The notes: a model not told the origin generated them from the letters alone. Numbered from the stretch's first letter, positions 1 to 12,609 are shown. The stretch is DNA of 64,000 nucleotides from Talpa occidentalis (GCF_014898055.3 NW_023601433.1:16540141-16604140); one strand, 5' to 3'. Numbers and translations: made by a program.

Positions 1-888
1 AGCAATTCTGCTGTGTGTTTCCAAGGACATATTTGCCTTTGCATTGGATCATTAGCAGATAAAATGTTTACTGAACTTTCAAAGCCCATCTCCTGGCCCT
101 CTCCCAACATGACCCTAACTTCACCTCAATGACCTCATGGACTTGGGAAAAATTCAAGACATCGCATTGCCTTTTTAACTCAATTATTTAAACTTTTGCT
201 TGGTTTCATTTTTAATTTTTGCTTTTATGTCAAGTGTTTAGAGAATGCCTTTCATGCTTCTTTTCACATAGATCAAGATAACAATCCATTCGGTGCAGGC
301 CCGCCCACCTCCGTGACTGGCATCCAAATACAGAGATCAAGATGAGAGAAACTGAATTGCCAGCTTAGGTCCCACTGCTCTGTCATCTCACTGAGATTGG
401 TTCCAGCTGCTGTCCCAATTCTGGGGAAAGTTCTGCAAAGTATGTGTAAATTCCCCGGAAACTCACGATTTCTGCCCCCGCTGGGTGCTGAAAAGGCTTT
501 CCCTAAACACCAGATTTCACTGACAGCTCATCTCCCAGGAATGTTCTCACACGGTTTGAACCAATTCTTTTTTCTCTGAATCCCTAAAAAAACATTCAAG
601 CAAATCTTTTGAGTCTGTGATGGATTTTACTAAAGATTTGGACCCCAAAGGGAGCGTTTATTGAAATAACGAGTCTAGTGAAGTTCCATATTAGACTTTA
701 TTAGTCTTTGACTCCTTGAACCACCCAGCATCAGGAACTTCCCAGGGCTCACATCCCCATGCAGTCACAGCCCAGACCTTCCTGCTTAGTCACCTCCCCC
801 CACCTCCCCACCTCCCCACCTCCCTACCTCCCCACCCCACACACACACATACCATTCAGGTGCCTGCTCATTTCAGTCTGACAGAAGT
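1..888. other. Unique sequence, no gene seen
   Basis: No open frame here looks like a protein, and I recognise no transposon end. The one local structure is a C-rich tandem run at about 785-835 (repeats of CCTCCCCA) followed by a short CA run. The small open frames are not supported by composition or homology. Confidence 0.5.
785..850. repeat. C-rich simple repeat (CCTCCCCA)n
   Basis: Imperfect tandem copies of an 8-base CCTCCCCA unit run into a short ACACAC tract. It is a low-complexity microsatellite and explains the proline-rich open frame over it. Confidence 0.8.
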
Positions 889-959
889 TTCCTTGGTTTC
901 TCTTTTGGCCTTTGGCCTCTATCCAATCAGATCCATTCCTTCATGGCCTCATCCTATAT

Positions 960-1550
960 CGTCACTACACCTTTATAGCAACTTCCCAGAGAAATCAGAC
1001 GGCACTCAGAGAGGTGGAAAGAGAGTGAGAGATTTAATTGTCACACTGGTGGGCTCAGTGGAGTCACTCTCCAAAGGGCTGAGCACCCAAGAACAAAAAT
1101 GGCAAGATTTTATACAGCTTGTATGAGGAAACTTGCTATCCCATCCATCATAGCATTGGCATTCTTTTACTGTCCGGGAAGGGGGTTCAAGGTAGTCATG
1201 GCTACCACTGTGAACAAGCAGTGCAGTAACTTCTCCACTTCAGCAAGCAACAGAATCAAAGCAGTAGACTCCCCCAAGCAGCAGGCTGGGGAAAGCAACA
1301 GAATCTAGGCATCAGACTCCTCCAAGCAGCAGGCTTGGGAAACTTCCTGCTTCAACCCCACTGTGGAGGTCCCTGTAAAGGACTGTGTCAGCCTCTACTG
1401 AACAGTGCTGGTTAAAATGCAAAATCTCCTTAGTAACAGATGCAAGCACAAAGCAGAGGAGAAACTGGAGGGACTCATTCAAGGTATGAGTGTGACAGGT
1501 GGGTACGAGAGGTTTTGATGGTGGAGAAGGTGCTTTGGGGCAAAGCCCAG
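960..1550 (-). mobile_element. Possible old LTR fragment
   Basis: The segment has LTR-like composition, and a minus-strand reading is plausible. It carries an internal duplication at 1249-1343 in which an AACAGAATC...AAGCAGCAGGCT unit of about 47 bases occurs twice. I could not find both TG/CA ends or a TSD, so the family and limits are uncertain. Confidence 0.3.
1249..1343. repeat. 47-base tandem duplication
   Basis: Two adjacent copies share CAACAGAATC at the start, then AGACTC and AAGCAGCAGGCT in the same order, with scattered differences. Duplications like this are common inside LTR U3 regions. Confidence 0.7.
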
Positions 1551-1559
1551 CAGCCATGG

Positions 1560-2810
1560 CCAAAGGGATGAGCCACTAGACATGACTGGAAATCGCTGCA
1601 GGATTAACTTTACCCAGAAGATGGATGCTGGGAGAGATACCCAGGTCCAGATGAAGAAATAGCTCTCTTGCTATCCATCCTGAAAAGATTAGACTTTATT
1701 TTATGGCAAAAGGATTTGTGTTTTGAAAAGATCACTTTAATGACAGTGCATAGAAATTATTAGCGGAATGAGCAAGGCTGGAGGTAGGAAATAATGCTTC
1801 ATCTGTGTAATTGGTTTAGAGAGGTGATGTGGGCTTTGCATGAAGACATGAGGAGAGATTTGAGTCATTTGCTGGTAAAACTAATTAGATGGTGCAGTGT
1901 CTTTAAATGATGGCATTAAAAGGGAGAAACAGACCAGAAAAGCTTTGTTATTCTCCCTCATGTTAGCAGCCCGCTCTCCCCAAAAATGGAGGGAAGAAAT
2001 GAATGACCTTGCTTCTCACTCTTTCTCGCCACCTGAAGGTCTTTTCATAGCCCCAGAAAGAGATACAAAAAAAGAAGTGTCCGGTGGGAGGAGATGATTT
2101 GCACCCAAAAGTCTTCAAGTCAAAATGACTCAGTTTACAGAGCAGTAATTCATGGTGGGCATTTTCTGACTGAGACTTCCCTAAAATGTTTGCCTGGATG
2201 ATAGAGAATCTGGAAATTGTGTTTAAGCTTCCCAAGCAAAATTTTATTTTTGAAACAGTCCAGTTTAGACTGTGGCTAGCCATCAATCTCCACTCCAAAT
2301 GTCTCTTCGTGGGCCACCCCTAAGCTCCAGGTAGGGCTAATCAAAGATGCCACTGACCTCTGTCATGAGTCTTGGTATTTCTCAAAAAATTTGGCCACAT
2401 ACATTTCATGACACAAGAAGAAAAATAGTTGATTCTTTCACTTGATGAGAAAAAGGCCAAATCCAATTGTGTCAAGCTATTTCTGTCCAAGATGCCAGGT
2501 CTGAACAATTGTCCTGCCACAAAATACATGACATTTATTTGCACGGCATCTACCCCAAATATCATCCAGGGAAGAAAGCAAATGATACTGCATGCTACTT
2601 TATGCATGCTGGATATTCCGGTGCTATTACTACAATAACAAGGCAAACATTGTGCAGGGTTTAATTTGTGCCCAGACATATTCATTCACTCTTTTGTCTA
2701 ATCAGCATGATGCACATTTAAGGAATACTTACTCTGGACTAAAAACAGGTCCCAGCCTTTATGTATCTAACAAGGTTAGATGGGAGATAAATCAGTACCT
2801 TTTCTGACAC
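1560..2810. other. Unique sequence, no gene seen
   Basis: No transposon ends or plausible exons were recognised. Open frames on both strands overlap between 1960 and 2800 and none resembles a known family, so I treat them as chance. Confidence 0.4.
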
Positions 2811-2814
2811 TAAC

Positions 2815-2930
2815 TTAGTTAATCTTTACCTATAATGTAATGTCTATTATGACCCTCATTTTAAGATGAAGAAAGTGAGTCACAAACTGGTTAGAGGTTC
2901 CCAAGTTTACATGAATAGTAAAGGAGTCAT
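2815..2930 (-). mobile_element. MIR SINE fragment
   Basis: The order TTAATCTTTACC, then CCCTCATTTTAAGATGAAGAAAG, then AACTGGTTAGAGG matches the reverse complement of the MIR core (…TTTCCTCATCTGTAAAATGGGG…). It is diverged, as expected for an ancient mammalian element. Confidence 0.55.
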
Positions 2931-3059
2931 TTTCTACCCATCAAAATGCTTTATTTGTATGTGACTGAAGCTATCATCCATTCATGCTTTCAACAAGTGA
3001 TCATTTCATGTGGAATAATAAATAGCTGTAATCAATCCAATTTTAAAAATTAAATTCTA

Positions 3060-4013
3060 CCCAATTTAAGAAATGGACTAAAGGCCTTAACATACATGTC
3101 ACCAAAAAATGGTGGAAAATTAACGTATGAAAAGATGCTCCCAATCATGTCATCAAAGAAGCGCAAAGAAAAAGAACAAGATAACACTACACACTTAATA
3201 GAATGGATAGAATCCAATAGAATGGATAAATCCAGAATGCAGATGACATCAGTTACTGGAGATGACATGGAGCACCAGGAACTCTCGTTCATTGCTGCTG
3301 AAAATGTAAAATGATACATTTTGATGACATTTTATAAAAGTAAAGATACTCTTACTACATGGTCCAGCAATTGTTCTCCTTGTTATTTATTCAAAGTAAT
3401 TGAAATCTTTTGTTCATACGAAAACTTGCACTTCAATGTTATGGAAGCTTTATTGTTGGAGAAAGATGTACCTCAGTAGATGGATTGTTTAAACTATAAT
3501 ATAGCCAAACAATGGAATATTATTTGGCACTAAAGAGAAATGACTAAAAAGCCAAGAGAAGACATGGAGGAAACTTAAATACATATTACTAAGTGAAAGA
3601 AGCTGATATGAAAATACTACCTACTGCATGAATCCACTAGTGTGACAATCTGGAAAAGTCAAAACTATGCAGACAGTAAAAAGATCAGTGTTTTCTGGTG
3701 AGGGTGGAATGGAGGAGATGAGTAGGCATAGCAAAGAGGTATTTTATGGCAGTGAAAATACTCTGTATGATGGATCCATATCATTATACATCTATTCAAA
3801 CCCATAGAATGTACACCACCAAAAATAAACTCCAAGGTCAAACATTAACTTTGGGTGAAAATGATGTATCAATGTAGGCTTATCTTTGCTTAAAAAATAT
3901 GTCATGGGTGAATGATATTGATAATGTGGAATGACAGGTACATGTGGAAAGTGGAGGTGATATAGGAGAGCTCTGTTTCCTCTTCTCAATTTCATTGTAA
4001 ACATATACTTTCT
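3060..4013 (+). mobile_element. Old L1 3' fragment
   Basis: Wording such as CAATGGAATATTATTTGGCACTAAAGAG and AATACTACCTACTGCATGAAT is typical of the ORF2 end and 3'UTR of old L1M-type elements. Many indels and stops show it is ancient. The start is uncertain; the stretch before about 3300 is less clear. Confidence 0.5.
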
Positions 4014-4028
4014 CTAAAAACATCTTTT

Positions 4029-5163
4029 TTTATTTTATTTTTTTTAATTTTATTTTTATATTCCCCACAATTGCAACCCCCTTATTTTGACCCCAATCAC
4101 TCCTTTCCTGCCCCCCAAAGTGTGTCTTTGGTTCATAGTTGTTTGTTGATTTTGATTTTTCCTTTCTTATAGTTATTCTTTTTTCTGGTCCCTTATTTAG
4201 GTTTTCTAGATTCCTGCTATGAGTGAGACCATCCGGTATTTTTCCTTTTTCTTTCTGGCTTACTTCACTGAGCATGATCCCTTCCAGCACCATCCATGTT
4301 GCTGCAAATTGCATGTGTTTATCTTTTTTGAATGCGAGTAATATTCCATGGTGTATATGTACCACATCTTCTTGATCCAGTCATCTATTTTTGGGCATTT
4401 GGGTTGTTTCCAAAGCTTAGCTACTGTAAACAGTGCTGCTATAAACATAGGGGTGCAGGTGTCCTTTGGAATGAATGTTTCTGTGTCCTTTGGGTAAATA
4501 CCTAGGAGTGGAATTGCTGGATCATATGGAAGCTCCATCTTTAGTAGGTTGAGGAATCTCCAAACAGCTTTCCATAGTGATTGGACCAGTTTGCAATCCC
4601 ACCAGCACTTCAGGAGAGTTCCTTTTCTTCCACATCCTTGCCAACATTTGTTATTGCTAGTTTTTTTATTAGGTGCCATTCTCACTGGTGTGAGATGATA
4701 TCTCATTGTAGTTTCGATTTGCATTTCCCTGATTGCAAGTGATGTTGAACATTTTTTCATATACCTGTTGGCCATTTGCATTTCCTCTTTGGAGAAGTTT
4801 CTTTTTAGCTCTTCTGCCTATTTTTTGACTGGATTATTTTCTTTGTTTTTGTTGAGTCTCATCAGCTCTTTGTAGATTTTTGTGATCAGTCCTTTATCAT
4901 TAGTGTTGTGTGCAAAAATTTTCTCCCAGTCGGTGGGGTTTCTCTTTGTTTCGGTTTATTGTCTCTTTTGCTGTGCAGAAGCTCCTTAATTTGATGTAGT
5001 CCCAGCTGTTGATCTTTGCCTTCTCTATCACTGGTTTGGGTAATGTGTCTGTAAAGATGTCTTTGATGTGCATGTCATGTAGTGTTTTGCCTATATTTCC
5101 TTCTATATATTTTATGGTTTCAGATCTTATGTCTAGTTCTTTAATCCATTTTGAGTTGGTTTT
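4029..5163 (-). mobile_element. Young 5'-truncated L1
   Basis: The reverse complement holds the 3' part of ORF2 and a G-rich-tract 3'UTR ending in A-rich sequence. The open frame at 4260-4781 (minus) carries the ORF2 zinc-knuckle region (CWQGCG…CWWDC) and the block [13 protein letters not shown], both diagnostic of mammalian L1 ORF2p. The knuckle has lysine where the human protein has histidine. It is flanked by near-identical 15-bp TSDs (CTAAAAACATCTTTT at 4014-4028; one mismatch at 5164-5178). It is truncated within ORF2 and frameshifted before its C-terminus, so it is dead. Confidence 0.9.
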
Positions 5164-5410
5164 CTAAAAACTTCTTTTAAATTATCTGTGTTGAATATGC
5201 TATCAGACCTAATCCATAAGTGAGTGAGTTTCTGGGAGGTGGGAGTAAGGAAATAAGACAAGATGTCAATTGCAGGGCTGGACATTCCAGGAATAAAGAG
5301 CTTATATTTGATTCATCCTTGTATATCCAAAATCACCTGGCCCACTGCTAGTTATGTTCAATAAAGTGCCCATTCATGACAAAGGGAAATATTCAAAATA
5401 TTAATCCCCA

Positions 5411-5765
5411 CACCATGGAATATTACTCAGCATTCAAAAAAGATAAACACATGCAATTTGCAGCAACATGGATGGCGCTGGAAGGGATCATGCTCAGCGA
5501 AATAAGCCAGAAAGAAAAAGAAAAATACCGGATGGTCTCACTCATAGCAGGAATCTAGAAAACTTAAATAAGGGACCAGGAAAATGAATAACTATAAGAA
5601 AGTGAAAATCAAAATCAACAAAAAACTATGAACCAGAGACACTTTTAGGGGGCGGGGGTGGGAGGGGAGGGATTGGGGTCAGAATGGGGGGGCTGCAATT
5701 GTATGGGGAATATAACAATAAAATTTATTAAAAAAAAAAAAATAAAATAAAAATAAAATAAAAAA
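5411..5765 (+). mobile_element. L1 3' end (ORF2 tail plus 3'UTR)
   Basis: This copy starts in the ORF2 C-terminus (reading [20 protein letters not shown]) and continues through the stop, the 3'UTR G-run and a long A-rich tail with AATAAA units. It is nearly identical over about 320 bases to the next copy at 6074-6394, so both are young. Confidence 0.9.
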
Positions 5766-6391
5766 ACTAGCAACAACAAATGCTGGCGAGGGTGTGGAGA
5801 AAAAGGAACTCTTCTACACTGTTGGTGGGAGTGCAAACTGGTCCAACCACTGTGGAAAGCTGTGTGGAGATTTCTGGACCTACTAAACATAGAGCTTCCA
5901 TATGATCCAGCAATTCCACTCCTAGGTATTTACCCAAAGGACACAGAAACATCAATTCCAAAGAACACCTGCACCCCTATGTTTATAGCAGCACTGTTTA
6001 CAATAGCTAAGCTTTGGAAACAACCCAAATGCCCAAAAATAGATGACTGGATCAAGAAGATGTGGTCCATATATACCATGGAATATTACTCAGCATTCAA
6101 AAAAGATAAACACATGCAATTTGCAGCAACATGGATGGCGCTGGAAGGGATCATGCTCAGCGAAATAAGCCAAAAAGAAAAAGAAAAATACCGGATGGTC
6201 TCACTCATAGCAGGAATCTAGAAAACTTAAATAAGGGACCAGGAAAACGAATAACTATAAGAAAGTGAAAATCAAAATCAACAAAAAACTATGAACCAGA
6301 GACACTTTTAGGGGGGTGGGGCGGGAGGGGAGGGATTGGGGTCAGAATGGGGGGGCTGCAATTGTATGGGGAATACAACAATAAAATTTAT

Positions 6392-6424
<33 letters not shown>
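5766..6424 (+). mobile_element. Second, longer L1 3' end in tandem
   Basis: It begins inside ORF2 at ACTAGCAACAACAAATGCTGG, directly in the A-rich tail of the previous L1. It keeps an open ORF2 C-terminal frame at 5862-6221 of about 119 codons ([31 protein letters not shown]). The 3'UTR ends in about 30 A. Insertion of one L1 into the A-tail of another is a common target choice. Confidence 0.9.
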
Positions 6425-6426
6425 CA

Positions 6427-6709
6427 GGGCCTCCCTGGTGGTGCAGGCAGTTGAACACCGCACTGTGGAGCTGTCCACAGCCTCTGCAGTGTGGGTTCGA
6501 TCCCAGCTGGCCAGGGAGAATCCCACAAGGTGAAGCAGACCTCTCCTGTCTCGCCCGCTGCTCCCCTCAGCAGTGTATTTCTTCAGTCTGCCTGTTCTGT
6601 TCCCCACTCTATCTCCAGTGAATCCTCTTACCCTCCTATGCATCTGGCCAGTACCCCAGTTCTTGTATAAAAATAAATAAATCTTTTTAAAAAAAATAAT
6701 AAAAACATG
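6427..6709 (+). mobile_element. tRNA-derived T+ SINE, copy 1
   Basis: This is the reference copy for the SINE family. The head CCTCCCTGGTGGTGCAG carries a pol III A-box-like segment, and GGGTTCGATCCC is the B box. The body ends CAGTGTATTT…CAGTCTGCCTGTTCTGTTCC…GTGAATCCTCT. The tail is AATAAATAAATCTTT plus poly(A), combining a polyadenylation signal with a pol III terminator. It inserted in the poly(A) tail of the L1 before it. Confidence 0.93.
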
Positions 6710-8780
6710 ATACAACAAACTTCATATAAAACAAAGCATTTGTGGTCCCATATGTTCTCAATAATCATAAATTCTATTTGCTTTTCTCTCACAACTGTAT
6801 CTCTTGGTTCAGGAGTACCTTCCATTTCTGAGTCCAGATTCAGACCTCCCTGAGTGTAAACTTGCTGTTGAGAGGACGATCTTGGGCTTTCATTGCACTG
6901 GCACAAGCAGGGAACATCTCATCACACAGATCATTTCAGCAGTCAGGGAATCCTGAAGTTTGAAGCCTTGTTTAGCCACAATCTCCCTCATTCTCATTCC
7001 TTTTCCAACTCCTCCCTTCCCTTCATTAAAGTTCTGAGAGCCGGCGAGGGAAAAATGAAAAGAATCTCACCCAAGGAGACTGTGTCTGGAAATCATAATA
7101 AAGATTCATTTTGTGCTTCAACTTTTACATTATTTGTAGAAATATCGTTTTATCTCCTGCACAGTCTTCTTATTTTCTCTTAATTTCTCATGGGAATACC
7201 AGACTGGCAGCTCAGGGTTACAGATAAAATTGAGAACTCTTGCAGTAAATTTTTCAGAGTTTGTGAGGCTGATTTTCACCAATATCTAAAGATACAGCAG
7301 AGAGGACCAGTTTTGAGTACAGCTAAGAAATCTGTGTAGAAAGTCCTCACACCTAGAACAGAACTGTGTTGTTTGCTGAACTGAACTGATAATCTTGGAT
7401 TCTTGATTAACACTTCTGAGCTCACAGGCAGAACAGAGACAGGGTACAAAGGCTTTCATGAGTTTGCACTTAGGAAAACAAAGGGACACTCCTTACACCA
7501 TAATTAAGTTCCAGGCATTGCCCTCATCTCTTCTGTCTTCATGATGCATGGACCCCTATTCCTGTGTCTTTGAAAAACCATAAGGATATCCAACAAGGAA
7601 GCGCAAGGGATAGGCTGAGCAGCATCAGGACCATGACAGGGAAGAGCCTTCCACACCACCTCCTCAGGCCCCAGGTGCTGCCAGCTGGCCAGCATTGCAG
7701 GTCAAGCTGCCCTCCCAGAGATCATGGGCACCGCAGTGCCCAGGAGACCCCATAGTTTCTTCCTAGGAGGAAACACAGCTGATGTGCATGGAAAGTACAT
7801 GTGCTGCTGTGCCCAAGCTGAACTTCGAAACTGAAAATGAAGCATTATTGCAGAAACCATAAAGGAGCCATTTTTCTGCCAAACACACCCCACCCCTCCA
7901 ACTCTCAGGGAGATTTCTTGAGTGGTTCTCTAGCTCATAAGGCTTTGTGCACGCAGGGTCTTCAGAGTTCAACACTAGAAGAAGCAGCAAACTGAACAGC
8001 ACATCTAGATCACTATGCAAAGAAAACTATGTTTAATGAAGAAAAATTCAATTCGAACAGTATCTGGAGCATATTAGTAATTCGGTAAGCATTCATTAAA
8101 AAAAGACACCTACTATGTGCTAAGCATTGGGAATAAAAATGAAAATACAGTATAATAGCGGAAACCAATCTATGTAGAAAGAAATGTCAACTAGAACAGT
8201 GCTTGGGACCCAGGGCCTCTCAATTTTAGCACAGATATTTTCCTTGGGGGGGGTTGAAGGGAGGGAGTTGAAGTGACTCAAAAGGAGGGGTAAGGAAGAG
8301 CACAGATCAGCAAGGCCCTCTTCCCCTCAAGTCCTTAGACATAATCAATTAGGAGATGTAATTTGTGTTAAGCCATCATTGAGAGTACTTCTACTTCAGA
8401 CCAAAATGGAGTAATAGAGAAGAGGGTTTCCTCCTGCCTGACACAAAACCTAGCAGAGGATTTGAAGCAACAGTCTCCAAGACATGGGGCATCAGAGAAT
8501 GAAGGACAATGATCCCTGAGAGATGGGATGCACATGAGGTGAGCCTTGCGGTCATGCCTTTGAGTGCTCGGAGAGAGAGTTTTCAGAATGTCACTCAGGG
8601 AGGGAGACCATATAGGAGGTGCCACATCAGGTTCCTGAGTTAAGGAGACAAAGCTGGGAACTGGGTGACCAACAAGGTCAGAATAGATAGGACAGAGCCC
8701 TGGAGCGGTAAAGGGTGTAAACATTCCAGAATTTGTCAGCTTGGCTCAATGGCTGGCACAGCGACAGACACAGCTACAGG
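6710..8780. other. Mostly unique sequence, no gene seen
   Basis: I see no recognised element ends. A short segment at about 8085-8150 (CATTCATTAAAAAAAGACACCTACTATGTGCTAAGCATTGGGAATA) resembles the antisense 3' end of MIR or L2. The open frames are short and overlapping on both strands. Confidence 0.45.
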
Positions 8781-8789
8781 CTGGCCACA

Positions 8790-9835
8790 AGAAATGCACT
8801 TTAAATATTAAGATACAAAAAGGCTAAAATGAAAGGTATGGCTAAACTAAATCAAAAGAAAGCTGGAGCAGTAGCTATATTAATATCAGATTAAGTAGAT
8901 TCCAGTGCAAAGAGCATTACCATAGTTAATTAAAGTTGGTTCAAAAAGACAAATAATCTTAAATATTTATGTACAGGCTTTCTCAATACATGAAGCAAAA
9001 GCTAATAAATCTGCAAGGAAAAATAGGCAAAATATTTCTGATAAAGGAGAATTTTGGAGAATTTAAATTACTCAATTTCAAGACTTACTATTAAGTTTGG
9101 CAATTAAGACTATATCACTGTCAAAATAGACAATAAGCCAATGGATCAGAGTTGCAAAATAGACACATATAAACTGAATCTTTGACAAAGGTATAAAAGC
9201 AATTCAAGAGAGAGAATAACCTTCAATAAATGATGGCCAACAAGCATTTTAAAAAACTAGGAAAAGACAGAAAAAGAATGAAAAATGACTTTGCTTCTTA
9301 TTCTTGAACCATATATAAAAATGAACTCAAGATATATCTTAAACCAAAATGTAAATTCTAAAATTTTTAAATTCCTAGGAAAAAATATAGATTAAAAACC
9401 TTTCTGATCTTGATTTAGACAAAGATTTCTTAGCTAAGATACTGAAAGTTGGGGCCTCCCAGGTGGCGCAAGGGGTTAAGATGCAACCTATGAAGCAATC
9501 CTCAACCACTGCAGCATGAGTACAATCCCAGGCCAGGGAGCTACCCACATGGCACAGCAGACCTCTTCTGGCTCTCCTGCTGCTCCCCTCAGCAGTGTAT
9601 TTCAGTCAATCTGCCTGTTCTGTATGCTAATGTCTCCAGTGAATCCTCTCACCCCCAAATCCTTGGCCTGTACCCCAGTTCTTGTATGCATAAATAAATC
9701 TTTTTTTAAAAAAAAGATACCAAAAGCCTAATTCAAAACAGAAAAAAAAAGAACATTTGAACTTCATCAAAGTTAACACTTCTGCTTTTTCCTTTTTTCA
9801 TTGAGAATTAATCAATTCAGTGATATTTAAAGGGC
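8790..9835 (+). mobile_element. Old L1 ORF2 fragment, split by a SINE
   Basis: Phrases such as GCTGGAGCAGTAGCTATATTAATATCAGA and ATCTTGATTTAGACAAAGATTTCTTAG match old L1 ORF2. The element is interrupted by the SINE at 9451-9715 and resumes after it. It is heavily mutated. Confidence 0.6.
9451..9715 (+). mobile_element. T+ SINE, copy 2
   Basis: Full-length copy with head GGGGCCTCCCAGGTGGCGCA and TCTTTTTTT tail. The flanks AAGATACTGAAAG and AAGATACCAAAAG form the TSD. It interrupts an old L1. Confidence 0.92.
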
Positions 9836-9840
9836 ATACA

Positions 9841-10126
9841 GGGCCCCCTTGGTGGCACAGCGGTTGAGCGCTGGTTGCAAAGCCGCCCGCAGCCTCTGCA
9901 GTGCTGGTTCGATCCCCGGCCACTGGGTGAGGGTCCCACATGGCGCGCAGACCTCTCCTGCCACCCACTGCTCCCCTCAGCAGTGTACTTCGTCAGTCTG
10001 CCTGCTCTGCTCTCCCCTCTGACTCTGGTGAATTCTCTCCCCCCCAACCCCCACCTGCCCCGTGCTTCTGACTGTACCCAGTGCTTGTATAAATAAATAA
10101 ATAAATCTTAAAATAAATAAATAAAT
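9841..10126 (+). mobile_element. T+ SINE, copy 3
   Basis: Full-length copy with a perfect 12-bp TSD, AAAGGGCATACA (9829-9840 and 10127-10138). The sequence is of the 'GCGGTTGAGC' subtype and retains GGTTCGATCC. The tail holds several AATAAA units. Confidence 0.94.
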
Positions 10127-10138
10127 AAAGGGCATACA

Positions 10139-10865
10139 TGAAGGATATGCATGAATATTAAATATCTTGGATATATAAGTGATACTGAGGTTTCTTGCTT
10201 GTTGTGTTCTGGGGTATCATCTTCAAGAAAAACAAAAAAGATTTTCTTGATCTGAATCACGGTGATGCCTGAAAAGACCACATGGCAGTCTGGGAGTTGA
10301 GACCAGGTGGATAGTCAGCAATAGGAAACTAACTCATGATTCCAGATGAGTAGGCAGTACTTATTTAATGACATATTACTTTATTAATGGATAAATACTT
10401 ATTTAGCAAACATGAGCTGTATGTTTATCCTGGATACTCTGTCATAGACTGGGTGGCACAGGAGAACAAGAAAGATCCCTGACCACAGGCTCACGCCTGT
10501 GGTTTTGAGTGTGGAGGGCAGCCAGGTCCTGGGTATGACATGGGATGAATGAACAGGGTGTAATGGTGAGCGGGGACAGCTCATGACCTTCCACATTCCT
10601 CACTTTGCTTAGGATCTTTCCTCTTTCTAGAACCACATTCCCACTGTTGCCTCAGTACTTTGCTCATATCACCACCAAAGCATTTGTCATATCATCGTGG
10701 GTTTTCATGCAGCCAGCTCACAGAGTAGTCTGAACTTGGTGACAAGCACATGTAACGTGGTCTTATGTTTTCCCTAATCACATCTTACAACCATACTCTT
10801 ATGAATTTCCTTTTCCATTCTTTGAAGATAACCTAAGCAGACCCCAGAAATTTTAAGACATTGAC
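10139..10865. other. Unique sequence, no gene seen
   Basis: No repeats with recognisable ends and no plausible exon. The two overlapping minus-strand frames at 10399-10636 have no family resemblance. Confidence 0.4.
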
Positions 10866-10869
10866 CCAT

Positions 10870-12180
10870 TAAAAATCCACAACGTTTTATTGATTTCTTA
10901 ATTGCTTTCAATGATTTTTTTTAATTTGTCTTAAGTTCAGAGACTTCTGTTTTACCTCTACTATGCTTTTCTTCTGCTTGCTTTGGGTATGTTTCTCTTT
11001 CTAATTTCTTAAGTTGAAAACCTTCTTCTTTATCAATTTAAGATGTAATGCTATAAGTTTCCCTCGAAACATTGTGTTAGTTGCACTCCACAAATGTTGC
11101 TATGTCATACTTTCACTTTGATTCAGCTGAAAATATTTTCTAATTTCCTTTGAGGCTTCTCCTTTAATGCATGAAATTTTTAAAAGTATGTTATTCAATT
11201 CTAGAGTATTGAGAAATGCTCCATATTTCTTTCTGTTATCCCTATCTATTTGATTCCATCATGGTCAGAGAACATATTTTGTAGGACTTCAATTATTTTA
11301 TATCTGTTTGTGGTATGATACAGGATGTGTTTCTATCTTGAAAAGTATTCTTTTGAGCTTATGAAAAGAATGTGCATTCTACTGTTGCTAGGTGGAATTT
11401 TCTATAAATGTTAATTATATTCATTTAATTGATAGTATCATTCAGTTTTTGTAAAAGCTCATTGACTTTATAATTCCTCTTTTGATTACTGAATGTGGAG
11501 TACCAAAGTCTCCAGTTATAATTGCGGACTTGTCTCTTTCTACTTTCAGTTCAACTTCATGGTTTATGAGCTTCTGTTGTTCTGTTGCATACACATTTCA
11601 AGTTGCTATGACTTCTTGGTGAATTTGCCATCTTATTTTTTTTGCTATACAATGACTGATTTTATCCCTGGCAGTTTTCCAAGTTCTGCAGTTTATTTTA
11701 TCTGACCTTCTTCTAGAGATTATTATCAGGATTTAAAAAATCAGTTAGTATTTTATTCTGTAAATAGTATTTGCTTTGGTTTTATATTCTTTTCAGTGAT
11801 CCACATGTCAATATGCTGAGAGAATGTTATGACCTGAGTTCAATATGCAACACTGAAATTAATATTTATGGGATTCTGTCACTTCAGTTAAAAAGTCAAT
11901 GGGCAGGGCCTCCCCTGGTGGCGCAGCGGTTGAGCACTGGGCTGCAGGGCTGCCTGCAGCCTCTGCAGTGCCGGTTCATTCCCTGGGCCGGCGAGGGTCC
12001 CACCAAAAAAAAAAAAAAAAAAGTCAGTGGGCATTCACTTGGTTTGACAAAACCTACCCACAAATGTTTTGATATTCTGCAGTTTATTTCAATTCAAGTA
12101 AGTCAAATAAAATGTGAATCAAAATGCTAGAATACACATTGCATTTCTCATTAACTTACTCTTCAATTCCATTTTAGATC
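10870..12180 (-). mobile_element. Old L1 ORF2 fragment (antisense)
   Basis: Wording such as GATTCCATCATGGTCAGAGAACATATTTTGTA and GAATGTGCATTCTACTGTTG is the antisense of old L1 ORF2 (EN and post-EN region). Stops are frequent. A SINE head at 11906 interrupts it. The right limit is uncertain. Confidence 0.6.
11906..12017 (+). mobile_element. Truncated SINE: tRNA head plus poly(A) only
   Basis: The copy has only the tRNA-like head (…GGTGGCGCAGCGGTTGAG…GCGAGGGTCCCACC) followed directly by about 20 A, with no body and no AATAAA/TCTTT tail. The TSD is AAAAAGTCAATGGGCA on the left and AAAAAGTCAGTGGGCA on the right, so it is a true insertion and not a deletion product. Confidence 0.9.
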
Positions 12181-12609
12181 TTGTAAAACAGTACTTGTTT
12201 TCACTGTTTAATAAACTCTAAGCAACTTTAGCGTTTTATTCAAAGGTGAATTAAAGTTTGCTCCTTCTTGAACCTACCTGTTGAAGTCAGACCTTTGTCT
12301 ACTGCAGTGTGTGTGGGCGGTGGGGAGGGTGTTGGGGGGCTAGAAGAAAGTGAAGCAGTCTCATACCAGCCCTCAAACAATGTGTGCGCTAAATAGAATT
12401 GTTGCACAGTTATTTTGCTTGTATAAGAAACCTCTGGCTCAGGTCTCTGCCCTGTTCTCAGCCTCATGGCTGCGCCACCAGGTACAGCAGCTCTCTGTGT
12501 ATACCACTCTCTACTCTACTAAAGCCCTGAGCTTTGAGCCCTGTTAGTGCTGTTACCATATGCCATTTTTTTTTTTTGGCAATGTAGAGATAACTAACTT
12601 TCCTTCAAC

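Noticed and set aside
6308..6718. Frame of 136 codons on the minus strand
   Set aside because: It runs across a SINE and an L1 poly(A) tail, giving a phenylalanine run; it is repeat read antisense.
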